This document shows positions 38,910 to 40,011 of a DNA stretch of 40,011 nt, piece after piece; position 1 is the stretch's first letter, and every line of letters begins with the position of its first letter. This DNA is from UBA9988 sp964574105 (GTDB taxonomy: Bacteria > Patescibacteriota > Minisyncoccia > Phycocordibacterales > UBA9988): positions 1-40,011 of the forward strand of contig CAZNKH010000002.1 of assembly GCA_964574105.1 (NCBI GenBank), written 5' to 3'. The notes under the pieces were generated by a model. The model was not told the origin of the DNA and ran no database searches. It worked only from the letters and a program-made list of their open reading frames with translations. Made by a program: the position numbers and the translations under genes.

Positions 38910-40011
38910 ATGCGTATACTATTTACCGGCGGGGGAACAGGAGGGCATTTTTACCCAATTATTGCGGTGGCAGAAGAAGTTAAAAAGATTCTTTCAGAAC
39001 AGCAGGGCGCAGATGTGGAACTGTTTTATATTTCTACCACTCCTTATGACGCAGAAAAACTTTCTGAATTTGGTATTCAGTACCGTGAGATTAAGACTGG
39101 CAAGACTCGCCGCTACTTCTCTCTAAAAAATATCACCGATAGTATTCGTACCGTACTCGCCGTATGCAAGGCACTGTGGGTAGTACTCCGGATTTATCCC
39201 AATGTTGTCTTCTCAAAAGGTGCTTATGCGAGTTTCCCCGTCGTGTGTGCCGCGCGCATACTCGGTATCCCTGTAATGATGCACGAGTCAGACTCGAAGC
39301 CGGGGAGGGTCAATGCGTGGACGGGAAATTTTGCGCGCAGGATCGCTGTCTCATACCCCGACGCATACCACTTCTTTCCTGCTGAAAGGACTGCTGTCAC
39401 GGGAAATCCTATGCGCTCACGCATTATGCACCCTATCTCTGCGGGTGCACATGAGACTTTTGGCCTCGATCCAGCCATCCCCGTTATTGTTATCCTCGGT
39501 GGTTCACAGGGTGCCATGCGCATCAATGATACCGTTGTAGATGCCCTACCCGACATTCTTACGCGCTTTCAGGTGATTCATCAAACAGGGAAGGCGAACT
39601 ATGATGATGTCGCGGCGCGCACGAGCGTGATACTTACTGATAATCCGCATAAGAATCGTTATAAACTCTTTGCATATCTGAATGATAATCAAATGATGCG
39701 CGCCGCAGGAGCCGCTACCCTCATCATTTCTCGTGCCGGTTCTACTATTTTTGAGATTGCGCAGTGGGGCTTACCCTCTATCATTATCCCTATCCCGGAG
39801 TCAATAGCGCACGATCAGCTGACCAATGCTTTTACTTACGCACGCGCAGGCGCCGCAGTGGTGATTGAAGAAGGGAACTTGACCCCGAGCATCCTCGCCT
39901 CAGAGATTATCCGATTGGTAGATAATACCGAGCTCTGCGGGCGTATGGGTACTGCTGCACGAAACTTTGCCCGTCCTGACGCGGCTCGTCTTATCGCAGA
40001 ACAGCTCCTCC
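38910..40011 (+). CDS. murG: UDP-GlcNAc:lipid I N-acetylglucosaminyltransferase MurG, 3' end outside window
   Basis: 367 codons are visible without a stop; the gene runs off the right edge, probably missing only a few residues. It makes lipid II at the inner face of the membrane. Family motifs: the N-terminal glycine loop ILFTGGGTGGHFYPIIAV, FSKGAYASFPVVCAARILGIPV, HESDSKPGRVN, VLGGSQGAMRIND, and the donor site ISRAGSTIFEIAQWGLPSIIIP with HDQLTNAFTYARAGAAVVIEE. The ATG at 38910 is 7 bases after the ftsW stop. Confidence 0.96.
   Translation, partial: MRILFTGGGTGGHFYPIIAVAEEVKKILSEQQGADVELFYISTTPYDAEKLSEFGIQYREIKTGKTRRYFSLKNITDSIRTVLAVCKALWVVLRIYPNVVFSKGAYASFPVVCAARILGIPVMMHESDSKPGRVNAWTGNFARRIAVSYPDAYHFFPAERTAVTGNPMRSRIMHPISAGAHETFGLDPAIPVIVILGGSQGAMRINDTVVDALPDILTRFQVIHQTGKANYDDVAARTSVILTDNPHKNRYKLFAYLNDNQMMRAAGAATLIISRAGSTIFEIAQWGLPSIIIPIPESIAHDQLTNAFTYARAGAAVVIEEGNLTPSILASEIIRLVDNTELCGRMGTAARNFARPDAARLIAEQLL

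Noticed and set aside
1..40011. Recoded TGA (Gly) genetic code
   Set aside because: TGA ends several genes cleanly at the expected family length, for example mltG, dacA, mraY and the zinc-ribbon gene.
1..40011. CRISPR array, rRNA, insertion sequence or replication origin
   Set aside because: No regularly spaced repeats, no rRNA-like stretch, no transposase and no DnaA-box cluster or dnaA gene were seen.

Overview
The window looks like a chromosome segment of a bacterium of the Candidate Phyla Radiation (Patescibacteria), most probably a Parcubacteria-type lineage. This is an inference from gene content: alanyl-tRNA synthetase is shortened to about 596 residues, aspartyl-tRNA synthetase is of the archaeal type, and genes are packed tightly with repeated 4-base ATGA stop/start overlaps. 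Several proteins match families I know mainly from that group: a baseplate-J-like membrane protein, a membrane protein ending in a PPPNLP-type tail, and a sigma-region-4/HARE fusion. TGA works as a normal stop, so the recoded Gracilibacteria/Absconditabacteria code does not apply. Two 10-N assembly gaps interrupt a histidine kinase (734-743) and leuS (13501-13510).

Layout. 1-2809: a membrane histidine kinase (5' end outside the window), a receiver-only response regulator and D-Ala-D-Ala ligase. 2839-8016: an accessory segment that starts with tRNA-Ala(UGC), contains tRNA-Ala(GGC), and carries a degraded XRE-regulator tail, a serine beta-lactamase-fold hydrolase, an orphan LpxC-like deacetylase, a fused HgdB-like/HgdC-like redox ATPase and a small winged-helix-like protein. 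The two tRNA 3' ends carry an identical 19-base sequence reaching beyond the tRNAs. 8052-13761: a divergent promoter region, a small conserved protein, a BaiN-type flavoprotein, ychF, a small membrane protein and leuS. 13802-18790: a sigma4/HARE protein, a large membrane protein, mltG, a DEDDh exonuclease and mnmA. 18833-23251: a micro-ORF and strong hairpin ahead of alaS, then an FtsA/PilM-like protein paired with a baseplate-J-like membrane protein. 23300-27228: infA-rpmJ-rpsM-rpsK-rpsD-rpoA-rplQ-rplM-rpsI. 27375-31302: a self-contained zinc-ribbon gene, then grpE-dnaK-dnaJ. 31418-33728: trpS and aspS. 33766-34287: a second self-contained zinc-ribbon-type gene. 34363-40011: scpA-scpB-dacA-mraY-ftsW-murG (murG runs off the end).

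The genes form three housekeeping programmes. Translation includes ribosomal proteins, IF-1, four aminoacyl-tRNA synthetases, MnmA and tRNA-Ala. Wall growth and division includes Ddl, MltG, DacA, MraY, FtsW, MurG and ScpAB. Proteostasis is GrpE-DnaK-DnaJ. The accessory genes differ from this core in signal style. Many accessory genes have a strong Shine-Dalgarno and their own terminator. Several core transcription units instead have a -10 box only 6-9 bases before the start codon, which predicts leaderless or nearly leaderless mRNAs.

The most unusual items are the orphan LpxC-like enzyme in a lineage expected to lack lipid A, the single-chain HgdB/HgdC-like fusion, the repeat-marked tRNA-Ala segment, the divergent promoter with a 14-base palindrome, and the possible attenuator ahead of alaS. 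No CRISPR array, rRNA, insertion sequence or replication origin was seen. No stretch longer than about 300 bases lacks a feature.
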